Shown piece after piece: positions 6,378 through 6,976 of a DNA stretch of 6,976 bases. The first letter of the stretch is position 1, and every line of letters starts with the position of its first letter. Position numbers and translations under genes: made by a program. The notes beneath the pieces were generated by a model. It was not told the origin of the DNA. It made no database searches and saw nothing but the letters and a program-made list of their open reading frames with translations. Source of the DNA: Marinovum sp. (GTDB lineage: Bacteria; Pseudomonadota; Alphaproteobacteria; Rhodobacterales; Rhodobacteraceae); contig NYVC01000043.1 in the NCBI GenBank assembly GCA_002684375.1, forward strand, positions 6,697 to 13,672, written 5' to 3'.

Positions 6378-6976
6378 CTTTGCTCTTGACTGCAGTCTTG
6401 CAGGTAACTGATATCAATCTTCGGTAGCGATCATGATGAAGGCTGAAGAGCCAAAACTCGCGGTTTGTCAAACAGGCCTCTCTCATATTTATTAGTACAA
6501 GCGGCGGTGTGTGTGTATTTTAGTTTTATTTCACATGACAAGATGTTGATTATAATTGTCTTTACAGTTTTGAATTTGATTTTTCGCAAGCCATTTTTTG
6601 GGTGGCGCTGAAATCCACCTTACATCCCGTATATTGGATAATTAATACTGTGCTGTTTTCAGGGGTCACGCTACTGCACAAAGAACGCCGAATATTATCT
6701 GTTTTATGGCCGATTGTTGCCAAATCGCAGCGCTCGTTGGCGCATGGCGGGGATAGGGATGATGGCGTGGCAGGGCGCGAACTGTAAAGAGATGGACGCG
6801 GCATTTAAAAAATTAGAGCGTTCTCCGGGCATCGCCGCGCGATTAATCAGGTGAATTTTGCCAAAACTATGCATCCAAGTTGCTGATCCCTGTGATCCTA
6901 AATTCCAAAAGCTCGATAGGTTTTTCAAACTCTAAAAACCCCAAGTGTATAATTCGATGGTTGATTTGTTCGATCC
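6378..6976. other. Intergenic AT-rich region without a convincing gene
   Basis: I recognise no gene, RNA gene or insertion-sequence end here. One plus-strand frame is open from 6642 to the TGA at 6852-6854. Its only ATG (6744) would encode 36 residues (beginning MAGIGMMAWQGANC), and no clear ribosome site precedes it. The same frame stays open after that TGA for about 26 codons, which could mean a decayed gene. On the minus strand, a frame entering from the right edge runs 35 codons to a TAG at 6869-6867 and could be the tail of a gene beyond the window. Small inverted repeats occur at 6463-6473 (GTTTG-T-CAAAC) and 6919-6940 (GGTTTTT, 8-base loop, AAAAACC). None can be assigned a function. 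Confidence 0.5.

Noticed and set aside
6602..6787. Plus-strand 61-residue open frame from a GTG
   Set aside because: No ribosome binding site, no family features, and competing weak frames on both strands cover the same bases.
6562..6928. Two minus-strand open frames of 80 and 74 residues
   Set aside because: Composition is low-complexity or cysteine/serine/arginine-rich with no recognisable domain. They overlap one another and look like chance frames.
6919..6940. Inverted repeat GGTTTTT / AAAAACC as a terminator
   Set aside because: The stem is short and mostly A-T with an 8-base loop, and no confirmed gene ends beside it.
1..6976. CRISPR array, tRNA, rRNA or complete insertion sequence
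   Set aside because: No regularly spaced repeats, cloverleaf pattern, rRNA-like sequence, or paired terminal inverted repeats with a transposase were seen on either strand.

Overview
The window reads as the distal end of a sulfur-oxidation (sox) gene cluster from an alphaproteobacterium, most likely a Rhodobacterales/Roseobacter-type or Paracoccus-like lithotroph. Two things support this. The gene order soxD-soxE-soxF and the soxG/soxH pair have protein lengths like those of the Paracoccus pantotrophus sox genes, as recalled. A 5-aminolevulinate synthase (Shemin or C4 pathway) is also present, which is typical of Alphaproteobacteria. Assignments come from motifs and gene order, not from database searches.

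Layout, plus strand. Bases 1-1082 hold the 3' part of soxD, a diheme cytochrome c subunit of sulfane dehydrogenase SoxCD that is cut by the window start. soxE (1075-1764) overlaps it by 8 bases and encodes a periplasmic diheme cytochrome c. soxF (1786-3051) has a strong Shine-Dalgarno site and encodes a Tat-exported FAD flavoprotein of the FccB (flavocytochrome c sulfide dehydrogenase) family. A perfect 13-bp GC-rich hairpin (3059-3088) lies behind it, followed by hemA (3144-4358).

Layout, minus strand. Convergent to hemA is a two-gene unit read from right to left. soxG (6300 to 5386) is a Tat-exported metallo-beta-lactamase-fold protein with an intact metal site. soxH (5386 to 4439) is a Sec-exported metallo-beta-lactamase-fold protein whose HxHxDH motif is replaced. 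Their reading frames touch at TGATG. The roughly 670 bases upstream of soxG (6301-6976) are AT-rich. They hold a plausible soxG promoter with short palindromes and, further out, only weak or broken reading frames.

How the genes work together. SoxCD oxidises the sulfane sulfur bound to SoxYZ during thiosulfate oxidation. SoxE and SoxF form a cytochrome/flavoprotein pair resembling FccA/FccB, and SoxF is known in Paracoccus to support Sox activity. SoxG and SoxH are accessory periplasmic proteins of unclear role. HemA makes the first haem precursor, which would suit a locus that produces many c-type haems. No wholly new system is evident. The most unusual points are the degenerate metal site of SoxH beside an intact SoxG, the hemA gene in the sox locus, and the shared cytochrome domain of adjacent SoxD and SoxE.
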